From Amylostereum areolatum (lineage: Eukaryota; Basidiomycota; Agaricomycetes; Russulales; Stereaceae), in NCBI GenBank assembly GCA_012932865.1, contig SAXG01000078.1, positions 124,001 through 188,000 of the forward strand: a stretch of DNA of 64,000 bases, given 5' to 3'. Under the pieces are notes generated by a model. That model was given only the letters and a program-made list of their open reading frames with translations, did not search any database and was not told where the DNA came from. The position numbers and the translations under genes were made by a program. This document shows positions 20,857 to 31,708 of this stretch, piece after piece (within the stretch, counting starts at the first letter, position 1; each line of letters opens with the position of its first letter).

Positions 20857-21632
20857 GAGAGCTCGGGAGCCCATTGACGACCTGGGCACATGCGTACAGT
20901 GTTGAGGGGGGGCGTCGAAGACGAAGGGGGGAGACGGATTCCGACGCGGCAGACGTTTTCATCGCTTCCCAGTCCCGCTCCTAGCAACAAGACACCTCCG
21001 CCGTAGCGATCACTTGTACTCACCTTTCAAAGCTCGTAGGGCACGCCCAAGGCCTGCCCAGGTATCCTCACATGGAAGCCCCAGAATGACGGTGCGTCGA
21101 CAATCTCACTCCATCACACGCGCTTGACGATACATGCCCAGGGATCATGTCTCAGGATACGGAGTGCATTCAGCCGTCGAATGGCATTGCTCGATTCTTC
21201 CCCTCTATCACGCGCAAGGGGCGTCCACGCTCGCGCGAGAAGGTGCTCGAAACCCGCGCGATCCTTCCCGAGGCGGCAAAGTCTACGACGTGCGCCGTGC
21301 GTTGTAAACAACGGCGGAGGAGTACGATGACGCGTCACGTACTACAGTGCTTCGAGGTCGCCTCCTGTCAATGTCGCAAGATCCTTGTACTCACATTGAT
21401 GCATATCTCTATCGTTCACCAAACCGGCTACTTCCACCATGTACTCCGGTGCGGGAAATCCTGATGAGCATTCAAAAAATCGGGTCGAGTCGTAGTAAGT
21501 ACATACAGTATACATTTCGGCGATATTCGTAACTGCGCAGAAAACAACCAACCGACCTTGTTTCTGCGCCCAGCTCCAAGCGCCTGACTAATGATTGGAG
21601 AGTGTCCTGCGTCCGTGGCGCAGCGATGGTCT
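20857..21632. other. Spacer, no gene recognised
   Basis: Holds only short frames on both strands without family motifs. It may include degraded continuation of the Myb remnant and the 3' UTR of the minus-strand peptidase gene. Confidence 0.35.
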
Positions 21633-24055
21633 TCAGTAAGGGGAGAACGTGAATGGGACAGGGAAATCCATGACGTCGTCCTGGGACGCCACTTTGATGT
21701 AGGGTGTCGTCTCCGGATAATCGTACATCGACACCAGGAAGCGATGGAAGAATCTCTAGATATTAACGCACCAGCAGGTTAGACGAGAAGAGCGTGATGT
21801 GTGACTAGCAAACGCACTATCCCGAACGTTGCTCTCCCGGTGGACGAGATGGGCTTCAGAAACGAGTGGTACAACCCTTGATCATGCGAAGGCGAGTCGT
21901 CGGCAAGACCGACTCGACGCCTTGACTGAAGGAATCGACCAGCATCGCAATAAACGCGGACCACCGATTCTCTTCTACCTTGGAAGTCGAAGAAAATCTT
22001 GTCTACACCTTTCGAGAATGTGAGAGACGGCAGACCGTATCCGTAATGTTTGTCCTCGACAATGGTGCCCATCATGCCCGGACCCATACTCGCAAAGAAC
22101 GAATCCAGGAGGTTATCAGGAAGATACGAAAATGCGGATCCTGGCCATTCATGAGGAGACCTGCTCTGGAAGATACGGAGATATATGCACCTGTGTCAAG
22201 AACAACTCGAATCGAGGCAGGCGGCAGGTTCAGCGCCGGGACAACCATCGAAGGGCTTGCCTCGAACTTCCCACTGTCGTTGAGAGTCCCGAGTCCGACG
22301 CGAAGTAGGTTTACGATCCAAAGATCCCAAATATGTTTCTGAGAGGCATCTGTCTTGAACTCTATCGACGGAAGTATCGCAATGTCGGCGGAGAACTTTA
22401 GCTGGGCTATCTTGGCGCTTTCGAAAGGTAACCGTCCAAAGCTGATAAAACTGTACCTATAGGGCGCGACACCTCGATGAGTCTCTACGGGGACTATGAT
22501 TCCATAAATACGCACACATCTGAGTTAACACCAGGTGCCCGCTGGATGTCCTCTGGTGATACAAACCGTACGTTGATTGGATCCCCCTAGAAGACGCCAC
22601 ATTGAGTAACAACTAATTACAGGCAGACAGCAGGACACATACAGGATCGATCGATTGACTTTTCATAAGGGTGTTATAAAGACCCTATTGAACGGTCAGC
22701 TTAACTGTTATACTTGACGGATATCTATATTACCGGCTCTCCAACTTGAGATTTTGACCTAAAGTAAACAGATGGTGGCTTGCTCACGACATTGGCACAT
22801 ATTAAATCAACGCACCTTGGTAGTGCTAGCCCGATATGCCCATCATACGGGTGTGAAAGGCAGTTGCGGTTGATCGCGTCCGCCAACGGGAAGGGGATGT
22901 TCACCACGAGGTCAGACCAGTCGTTCTTCTGTCCAGACCAGACTTGACCTATCGTCAAGTTTCTCCGAGGATATTTTCTGGGAAGCCGCAGAGCTGGCGG
23001 AGTGTATGCCGGACATACTTAAGTGCGTTGCAACCACCCGTTAGCAATTGCTTTGGTACTCACTGAGCGCGCTATTGTCGAGATACTCAATGAAGTGCTC
23101 CGTCCGAGAGAGAGAGTCGGTCGATTCGAGCGGAACCCCGCGGAGTACACTGGTGGGATGGCGAACAGGTGGGCTGACTTCGGCCCAGGTCCGTTTCGTG
23201 CGTGATCCATTGGGGTTTATGATCAACTCTTGGAACGAATATAGGAGTCCCCAGCTGAAAAATATCGAAGCATTGCTGTCTAGTGTCTTCCGTGAGAACA
23301 TAGTGATGCTTACGTGTTTACGTCCCCTGTATCTATCAGGAGTCGGTGCTTTCGTATGCTCAACTCGATCTTCTGAGCTTCAAATGAGTTCAATGGACTC
23401 ACACGTTGGACGAAGGAGAATATAAACTGACCGTATGAATACTATAGCAATGACCTGTTGTATATATTCACAATTCAACAGTTTTACCGGAAAAGTAAGA
23501 GATTGACGTACTCGCAGGATCGAAGGGAGGCTCTGCCTTGATACGTGTATTACCCAATGTTAGCTCCACGTCATGCCGTATTGTCGGTCGGGGAGTCCGG
23601 AATGCCCAGACGAGGCTATGAGCAGACGAAGAGGCGGAACTGCGCTCTCTCAGAGAGCTGAGAAGAAACGATGTTGGATGATCACCGCTCGCAGGAGGGA
23701 TATCCTGAATTAATGTCAGACGACGAAAAATGCATAGCACTGAGAATTGATAATGTCGGTTGATCAGAACATGAAGCCGCACCTGATCCTGTTCTCCCTC
23801 GCTACTGCTATCAACGTCAGCGTGACTGTCATCGCTGTCATCGTGAGGCTGCGGCTGTGAGTAACGGCGAAGAGAATAAATATGTCTGCCTCAGGCTGGC
23901 GATAATAGCCTTGCAAGCGACGACTGAGACAAACCTCTGAGTCTGGATTATCTCCGCCAGAGAGTTTAGCAATCTGTCGACGATGATATACACATCAAAG
24001 GAAGTTACACCATAAAATTTGTGAGGCCACGTACCTGTGTTTCTGTGCCACTCAT
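21633..24055 (-). CDS. Divergent pepsin-like (A1) aspartic peptidase, intron-rich
   Basis: Assembled from many short exons. An acidic N-terminal stretch (HDDSDDSHADVDSSSEGEQD) is followed by HDVELTLGNTRIKAEPPFDP. The first active-site motif is LLIDTGDVNT (DTG codons 23325-23333). Next comes a typical A1 segment, LADAINRNCLSHPYDGHIGL. The second motif is RVVLDTGAYISVSS (DTG codons 22189-22197), preceded by WDLWIVNLLRVGL. A C-terminal LTFSKGVDKIFFDF block and the final LVSMYDYPETTPYIKVASQD lead to the stop at 21633. Both catalytic Asp are present, but the usual Ser/Thr after DTG is replaced by Asp in the first motif and Ala in the second. No clear signal peptide is visible at the proposed start, which is uncertain. 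Activity is likely but unproven. Confidence 0.65.
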
Positions 24056-25002
24056 GTCGTTGTAAGTCTGTATCCCGAAGAAACAGTATGAAAAGACGCC
24101 CCGCACAACAGGATAGATAAGACGCGAACGCTTGCGGATATAGGGTTTCGCCAGGACACATGTGGAGGATTATCTTGGTAGTAATAACCTGGCCCACAGC
24201 CAGGGAACTCGGTGATCTTGAGACGAATAACGTCGTGAACCCACTGTGCAAACCATAAGCCGAACATCGTAAATGCAAAATTACGACACGCACAGCGCTT
24301 TCGATGCTTTCGGTCCAATCTGGAGACTGAAGACGTATGAGGAGGATTTTAGACTTGTTCTGAGACATCGAAGGGCGTGCGGTGAGAAGTGGGCCTTTGG
24401 AAATGACGCCGAGGTCGAAAAGTCTTTATACCACAGCCCTCTTCTCCCCAGGAGTCACGAAGAGTGCTACGTCACTGTGGCCCAGGGCAATCGATGATCG
24501 ATATGCATGAAAGAAGTGCGACAACATCTGATATTAGCGAAACCAGCAAATATACGGAAGCATACTCAAGCTCAAGGCTTCTCTTCGAAGAAGAAACAAG
24601 GTCGTGAATTGGTCAACACCCTTGCGAATAATATGAACATTTGTACGGCCGCTGTGTGTATTATATGCATATCGACCACGAAAATACGATCATATGACGA
24701 GAAAGGGTATTCTCTCACTGGCCTGTCGGAGGGCCACGGTATCCCCACTTGGCGTCCGGGGGCCCTTCTGCGTCTCTACACCGAGAAAGATGCCAGATCA
24801 GTGAAGACGCAACGACACCATATGGGAATCACGTACATCAGTGCTGTATTCCAGGACCAATCATTCGAGAACTCGAGTCGAAGAAGTGGGTCTCGATGAA
24901 TATACCATGTCAACCAGAAGTTCCCCGAATGTATCCTGAGTAAGATGGACATTCGCTCCAGCGTAGGACTGAGACCAGCCGCAGCCGACGTCGCTATATC
25001 CA
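24056..25002. other. Spacer between peptidase and F-box gene
   Basis: A minus-strand frame near 24190-24270 (MFGLWFAQWVHDVIRLKITE) could be an upstream exon of the peptidase or a small separate gene. Otherwise nothing coding is recognised. The 3' flank of the F-box gene lies at the right end. Confidence 0.3.
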
Positions 25003-26346
25003 TCAGTCGTTGGTGATAGTAATCGCAATATGAACCACCGTGGGGATGGGGGGAGTCGGGAAGGTCCAGATGAAGTCTGAGGACACGAATGAGGCGCAGG
25101 GGAGCGAGAATCTGGACCCATCGGTCCTGCGAAGTGCATATATGAGTGAGTATGCGCTAGATGACAGCACCACTGCACGCACGGTGTCGACATCGTCGCC
25201 TTCGTTGCTCCGATAGCGATGAATTTCGAGACGTCGAAGGTTTGAACAACGGACCGCGATATGCTGAAGAAGATCGGCGTCGCTGTCGTCCGACTTGTAC
25301 ACGATTTCGAGATCCTCCAGGAGTCCGAGGGGACACTTCTCCAATATTTGAAGACATTCCGATGATGACAGAATGGGGGCAGTCCAGCTTTTCAGAAAAC
25401 TTCGATCGAAGGGGTCGATGACGAAGTAGTAACGGGGGTAGTCGCGTAAGGACAGGCGACGCAGTCGGTCTGTGAGACGGCCGAAGATACCATCCGCGGG
25501 ATCTGCGTAGCAAATTTCGAGGTCCTCCATCTGTTGGAAGGTGGTATTTGAAGAGCTGCCTGTGGGCCACAAACGAATCCTTCTGCCATCAAAGGGGAGA
25601 GCGACTTTGACCTTGAGCGTGCGCAGGCGTGCAATGATTGGGGATAACGAACGAAGGAATGCATCGAGGTCTTCGGAAACCGGCCGGAATGATTGGACCG
25701 TAAGCTCTCGGAGGCGAGGGAAGGACGGCAGTGTCATGAGCAGTTCTGAACGATTCGGCGGAGGGATCGTGAGAGACTCGATACTATGGCGCGCCAGCTT
25801 TAAAAGCGACCTAGGCCCATCGAGTTCGAAGACTTTGGCCGTTTCGACCCAGTCCCTGAATGTGTATATGATACGTGTGACGGGCAGAGAGGAGGGAAAT
25901 GGGAGAGCAGTGGCGTCGTATTCGCCCACAACGGAATGGACGAATTCCAATGTACTAAGGCCGGGGGCAGAGAAAGACTTCATCACAGCGGACCATGGGA
26001 TGTAGAATAAGTTGTCAAAGCGGATGGTGTGGAGATATGGGAGGTGCTGAAGCCCGTTCGGGAAGGTGGATACGTCGACGGGGAGATAGTACGTCCCGCG
26101 GAACGTGAGGGTTCTGCAAAACAGGTTAGATTGATCCTGGTACAATCCAGAAGTGACGGACTGGATATACGGCCAAAGTACAGACGGAGGTGGGCCTTTA
26201 TGTTCCGTGAGACTTGTGGTACACCTCCGAAAGAGGAGGGGAAGCGAGAGTTGTCGAAGTCTCTGCGAGACAGAAGAGACGGAAACAATAGTTCCGTTTC
26301 GTCTCGCAACCTCGCTCAGTATCAGAAATAAGGCATCATCGTTCAT
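25003..26346 (-). CDS. F-box/LRR-type protein
   Basis: An uninterrupted 447-aa frame starting MNDDALFLILSEVARRNGTI, which resembles the second half of an F-box helix bundle (DALFLILSEV, VSSVSQRLRQLSLPLLFRRC). Leucine-rich spacing typical of Agaricomycete F-box proteins follows, for example LPYLHTIRFDNLF, FPRLRELTVQSF, MEDLEICYADP, RLRRLSLRDYP and CSNLRRLEIHRY. Such proteins usually act as substrate adaptors of SCF ubiquitin ligases, and this class is strongly expanded in Agaricomycetes. An intron close to the C-terminus (after SSSAYSLIYALR) is possible, which would change the last 40 residues. The target is unknown. Confidence 0.75.
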   Translation of the reverse strand: MNDDALFLILSEVARRNGTIVSVSSVSQRLRQLSLPLLFRRCTTSLTEHKGPPPSVLWPYIQSVTSGLYQDQSNLFCRTLTFRGTYYLPVDVSTFPNGLQHLPYLHTIRFDNLFYIPWSAVMKSFSAPGLSTLEFVHSVVGEYDATALPFPSSLPVTRIIYTFRDWVETAKVFELDGPRSLLKLARHSIESLTIPPPNRSELLMTLPSFPRLRELTVQSFRPVSEDLDAFLRSLSPIIARLRTLKVKVALPFDGRRIRLWPTGSSSNTTFQQMEDLEICYADPADGIFGRLTDRLRRLSLRDYPRYYFVIDPFDRSFLKSWTAPILSSSECLQILEKCPLGLLEDLEIVYKSDDSDADLLQHIAVRCSNLRRLEIHRYRSNEGDDVDTVRAVVLSSSAYSLIYALRRTDGSRFSLPCASFVSSDFIWTFPTPPIPTVVHIAITITND

Positions 26347-26813
26347 TTTCAGTATTCTGTCGGAGCGTTAGGCGCACGAAAAGAGGAGACATTAACCAGA
26401 ACTCGAGTACTCACGGCCCATTGCCATCAGGACGTGGAAGATGATCTGTGCTAGACCTAGGAATGCTAATGATCCTACAAGTAGAGGTCAGTCGTCTTAT
26501 ACACCGAGTGCCGTTTAACTTACAACACCATGATAGAGGGGAGTAGACACGACGACGGCTGTGAACATCGAAGACGAATTCGAAGTTGAGCGGACGATGT
26601 CGATGATGGCTGGACCTCAGTCACGTAATCACTCCCGGTTCAAGTAATGACGTCACTGTCCATCACTGTCATTACTCCTTACTATGTAGTACCGTCATTT
26701 CTCTGAATTCACTTTCAGCTTCCTGTTGAGCATGCAATACGGGCGATGACGCCCCTCGAAACTCCATCCACGAAACAGAAAATATAAACGTACAGTATGG
26801 CACAGAAACATCG
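26347..26813. other. Intergenic region with a CRE-like palindrome
   Basis: No gene is seen. A perfect TGACGTCA palindrome lies at 26648-26655, about 300 bp upstream of the F-box start. Direct CACTGTC/CATTAC-type repeats surround it. Confidence 0.4.
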
Positions 26814-29317
26814 TCACAAATTAGCCCCCGCCGCTCCACGTCCCGAAAGCGTCATCTCATCTATAACCTCCCCTGTCTCCAAACGTTTGTACGTGCGGAT
26901 CGTCTCGCCGTAGTCCGAAATGTCGTATATTCGGAACCGTCGGTCGAACCTGCAAGGATGAGGTGAGTACGACGAAGGCGACGAGGTATGTGAAGGAGGG
27001 ACGTACCCAACGCGACTGTAACCCTCGAATGACCTGTGAAGGAACGATAAACAACGGAAAGAACAACGAGGAGGATACCGTACCCTCCGCCACCAAAGCA
27101 CATCCACACGCCCTTCACGCGCTTGCAGTTTTCCGTCACTGGTGACCGAGATGAGCCAACGATCCCGAGTCAACGACGCGACTCACCATGGCAATGCCCA
27201 TTTCCGACGACTTTGACCTCGGGCGCACCTCCAGTCCCCGTATGCTCGCTCTCTGTCGCACGCAGCAGCCCCTTCTCGAACATCCCGTCATTGTGCTTGG
27301 CCGCGCCCGACGATTCGAGGTCACCCAAACCAACGTCCAGAGGCTTCCCGGTCCTGGGGTCGTAGTCTGCCTGGCCATACGTCTCCGGTCTGCGAGCCGA
27401 CATTAGGCTAGTGAGGAAGAGCAGGAAAGGAAGTGGACGTACAAGGGGATATGGAAGAACATGAGCGCGTTGGGTTTGGCGAGCTTGAGACGTTCTGGGG
27501 TGAGTTGGTCCCGGGGCCATATACCGCTGAAGTCCTTCCCTCCGTCTGGTGTGAACGGGCGTTCTATCGCGTTGATCGACGCTGCAAGGGAGCTCAATCC
27601 AGCTTTCGCGCCAACGAAACGGCCAGAAACATACCTGACTCGCGAAGGAACCAGTCGATTTGGTCCTGGGTCGAATGTTAGCGACGTGGGGACGAACAAC
27701 AATGAAGGCGCCCACCTGATGGATCCAGTCGTACTCAGTTGGGGTCACGAAGCCCAGCCAGTCCACGATGCCCTTCGAGTACGCGCCCGAGTCGAGGAAG
27801 TACAGCGTAAGGAGGTGCGTCTTGCTCGCGTCCGCGCTCCACACTTTCAGCACGTAGTTGCCTACGCCGTGGATGTCCTCCGGACCTGGCTGCACAAGGC
27901 TGTACGGCAAGCCCTGCATCAACCGCACTTGCTCCCGCCTGTTCGCACCCACCCACTGGTCTTCGTCGTCGTGGTTCCCAAACACCGCCGCCCAAGGGAT
28001 GCCCCGCGCCACCACCTCCGCCGCGAATTTGGCCAGAACGGATTTGGCGTCGAGGACGGTCTTCTGCCCGTTGAGCTGGTCTCCGGTGAAGATGACGAGG
28101 TCGGGCTTCTCGAGGTCGAGCGCGCGGGAGAGGAGCGATTGGGTCATGTTGTATGCGCCGCCTTCGCAGGGCGTGTCGGGATCGCGGCATTTTCCTGCGG
28201 TGGTTGTGAAGTGGAGGTCGGCAACTTGCATGATCTTGAACCGGCCATCGCGAGAGAAATGGAGTGGGGGTGCTGGAGGGGTCGCTAAGGGAGAGATGGT
28301 ATAAGGATCAAGGTAACAGGTAAGACGAAGGAGGAGCGTACGCTTGACCCCGCGACGGAACGTCAGCCAAGTGGTGACGCGGCCAGAGCCTGCCGCCATC
28401 GTGGCTGGTGAGAGCTTGTCGAACCCGTACCATGGCTGGCCGTCGCCGTATATGACGTCCAATTCGGTGATGATGTTCTGCTTGTCCGTTTGTGCCGGCA
28501 AGTCGGTTTCGTACCAGAGGAAGAGGGAGGGGGTGCGCACGACGCCATCGCGAAGTGAGCGGTCAACCTTGGTCCATTTAGAGGAAGCCGTTGTTGGTGG
28601 TGGCCCTGGCGCGGTCGTAGGAAGGAGTTGGATGTTGGTGATGAGGGGAACGTCGAGACGACGCGTACGACGGTAGTAGAGATACTGACGAGGTGCATCA
28701 GAAACTTCGACGTCGCAGTAGCTGGAATGTCCAACTCACTAGGTGCCACATTCCCGCCTGGCGGTTAAGGTCTCGGTCGACGCGAACCCATTTGCCCTTG
28801 ATCGCGTCGTCCGAGCTGGGTGCCGGGGAGCACATGTCGACGAAACGCGAGTCCCACATACAGCGCACAATCATTATCTCGGATACTAAAGCCATATTCA
28901 GCGAACTTGAACCATCAAAAAAATGATATGCGACGTACACCCGGTATCGTGGGGCATGAGTGGCGACCACACGTCCAGCGGCAGGCTCGCGCTATCCGCA
29001 CTCGATCCCGAGGCAGTCGTCACATTCCACCAGTCAACATCGTGCAAACCTCCGTCCCCGCCCGCGCTAACATCGCCGCCTCCGCCCGCCACCGTGTCGT
29101 CGACGCTCCCGCCAGATGCTGCTGCGCTTCCCGCCTGCACCGATATCGACTCCCAAGCTTGCCATCCGAGTCGTTGAAGGTCCCCGGGTCCGCGCGTCGG
29201 TTGGTATAGTACGAAGAAGAAGGTGAGAAGGCATGCGAAGGCGAAGGTGGTGGTCGCGGGGACGAATATTGAGCGCAAAAACCGGAAGAACCGGCCGCAT
29301 GTTACGGCTCTCGCCAT
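26814..29317 (-). CDS. Membrane-anchored calcineurin-like phosphoesterase, Dcr2-like
   Basis: Start MARAVTCGRFFRFLRSIFVP at 29317 begins a type II signal anchor (ATTTFAFACLLTFFFVLYQP). A Ser/Gly-rich stem and a lumenal N-domain (KWTKVDRSLRDG, LFLWYETDLPAQTDKQNII) follow. The metallophosphoesterase motifs come in order: QVADLHFTT, VIFTGDQLNG, FGNHDDEDQW, MFFHIPL and NGHCH. These supply the metal-binding Asp, Asn and His residues. The C-terminal exon reads RRFRIYDISDYGETIRTYKR and stops at 26814. Order and spacing match fungal Dcr2-type phosphatases, which in budding yeast oppose Ire1 signalling and affect G1 progression. At least seven introns are needed. The gene looks intact. The exact substrate in this fungus is inference. 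Confidence 0.87.
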
Positions 29318-31596
29318 CAGCCAAGGCCGGGGGCGTGATATGAGATTTCAGCACTTATGGGGGTTCTACTAAAGGGCTTGGGTGAGTTCGAAACGGTGGT
29401 GGTCGTGGGTTATGTGATCGCTGTGATGCTGGACAGTGGACACTGCTGGTCGCCGGCGAGCATGCTTGAGTCACATCGTGACGTCAGATGATAACGCCTG
29501 GTCACGCCCAAAGTGACAACGTATGCAGGTAGGCTGGCAGTACTAGCTCATACCCTTGGAGACTCGTTTGATTATAGGGTACTCTATCGGTGAGCGTGTA
29601 TCTTTTCCTGCACTTTGAATTCGTACCAGAATGAAGTTCTGTTTAGGGGACCGGGTCAAGGTACTACGGAAATGATGAAAGGCGGCCGCTCCCCGGCGCC
29701 ATCGTGCAGATGAACGCCCGCACGAAATGCTCGCGCTCGCGCAAAGTCTCCAGCTAATCCTTCAGGCCTCAGGCCTCAGGTGCGAGCTACCACATAATCT
29801 TCTTTGGCATATCCCTGTGCTCGTCATTTCCAACAGCATAGGCCAGCACTAGACTGCCGTTACGTCGCAGGTGACCTGCATATGCATATTTTGTTGCTGA
29901 CTGCCCTGCATGGTCTCATAGGTACCTTTTCCAGCGAATTCGGATCCATTTTCTGCGACGTTTTCCGCCTTTCCGACAAGGTGGCGAACTACGCCAGAAG
30001 ACGCCATTCTCAGCGCTCAGCGTTCGCAGTTGACGGTACCTTGCGGTACGTTATCAGACTTATTTAATGGCTACTTAGCTGAGTGTACCGAAAACCCAGA
30101 CTCTACTTATCCTAGTCTGTTCATTTAATCAAAGTCTCCACATGCTTTCAACGTCCCGGCTTTGCGATAAGAAGGCCGAGCGACCCTCGTCTGTTTCAGC
30201 GTAATAACCTCCAGGATCCCCTTCATTCCATTTCTACACACTTGGCGGACCTGTCCTCTTTTACAGAACTCCATTCCTCACCATGTAAACTCACCACGTG
30301 GGTTGAAGGGGCTGCCTCAGCACCCGTGGAAGTCGCGCTCTGTCGAAATCTTTTGGGTGGTGTGAATCTCCCTTCCCTGTTCTGTTATCGATTCACTCCT
30401 CGGGGACTCTCCAGGTGATGCAAACAACATCCCAGTGATTGTCCAGACCACGATCCTGAGCCCATCGAGGAAAATATCAAGTCTGACAGGACCGCCACAC
30501 GATGCCTTGAACTACTTACGTCCATAATATTGCTACGATGATCATGATCATGATGGCCGGGGCGCATCGTCCACTCATAGACCCGATACAAGGTATATTA
30601 TCCGTCTACGGTACCTAAGGGGTATGGAACCCTGTGAAATGTAAATTCTACTTACCAACTCAGTACTCACACCTTAGCTTCAGGTCCAAACCCTGCGGCA
30701 AGCTGGTGGCAAGCGAACTTGAGTCTCCGTAATGGTGCCGCGACGCCACTTTCTCACGATGTTTCCGCTGGTCTCCGAAGTTGAGTCGAAGTCGAGTCAC
30801 CTCAAGTCTCTTTCTTCTCAACCACCATCAATTCGCGTACGGAGAGTGTGCGATCTTCCTCGACGCCCAACGCTGAGACGGGATCGTCGACCACTGCAAG
30901 AAAAATGGCCGGTCTCATTCGGCCGGAGGAACCTCGCATTAACAACCCTCATTAACCCGAAGGTCGCGCCGTTTTATTACCCCACTTCCGTTCGTCAAGT
31001 GCGCCGTGCACTGGCAGGTCTATAAACTTACCATTTTATACCCTGCTCGTGTGAGCGGCACTATTCTACCTCGTGGATTACGATGACATGCCGGCGCTGG
31101 ACGCTCTCCCAACATTTACCGTCGGAGCGCATTTCCTCCCCGCCATCCTCCCGTCTTGATGCTACGCAAGTACATCCCCGCGTTCGTCAGCTGGTTTAGC
31201 CCCCCACATACCTCTTTTCGACAACCAGACTTCTGTTCTCGTGGACGTTACGGCGGTGACGAACTCCGACCCTCTTGATCTCGATGCTGGTAAACATTTC
31301 TAGACTCGCTGAGGCCTCGTATCTCGCTCGCCCGCGCCGCGGCTTCCGCCGTCGCTGTGAAGCTTATCACGCGTGCTCCGTGTGGTCCTGGAGGGTCCTG
31401 GCTAGTCCTGGAGGGTCTTATCGTCGTTTCACCATTGAACGAGACCGTGGAGAGATCGGCGATTCGCGAGGGGTAGAACGCGAGCGGGGAAAAGGCACGG
31501 GCTTGAAGCTTGAAGGAGTTCTCTTTGATTTCCACGCGGACGTCTTCTCGAATTCGCTTGAGATGTACCTTGGCGGTGCTTCTGCCCCCGAGAGCG
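29318..31596. other. Long intergenic region
   Basis: About 2.3 kb between the divergent phosphatase and OPT genes, without a convincing gene. It contains a short tandem CAGGCCT repeat near 29764-29780 and AT-rich patches. A degenerate coding remnant cannot be excluded. Confidence 0.45.
29479..29486. promoter_or_regulatory. CRE/ATF-type palindrome TGACGTCA upstream of the Dcr2-like gene
   Basis: A perfect palindrome 162 bp upstream of the phosphatase start codon. bZIP factors of the ATF/CREB and Hac1 classes bind such sites. A link to the unfolded-protein response is suggestive given the Dcr2 family, but it is only inference. Confidence 0.35.
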
Positions 31597-31604
31597 TATA
31601 TAAG
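31597..31604 (+). promoter_or_regulatory. TATA box of the OPT transporter gene
   Basis: TATATAAG, 105 bp upstream of the ATG at 31709 and on the same strand. It is followed by a pyrimidine-rich leader. Confidence 0.55.
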
Positions 31605-31708
31605 AAGAGGGTGCCGCAATTCGTATCTCTGAGGTCTTCTTCCCCACCACGCCCTCATCTACTCCCTCGAGCTCGCGGCGTCTGACCTTCGCGACGACCG
31701 TGCTCGCC

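Noticed and set aside
26814..29317. Acid phosphatase of the purple type
   Set aside because: N-terminal anchor, the QVADLHF/GDQLNG/GNHDDE/NGHCH spacing and domain order fit Dcr2-like enzymes better.
29700..30600. Possible tRNA or structured RNA in the long intergenic region
   Set aside because: No convincing A/B box pair or cloverleaf could be drawn by eye.
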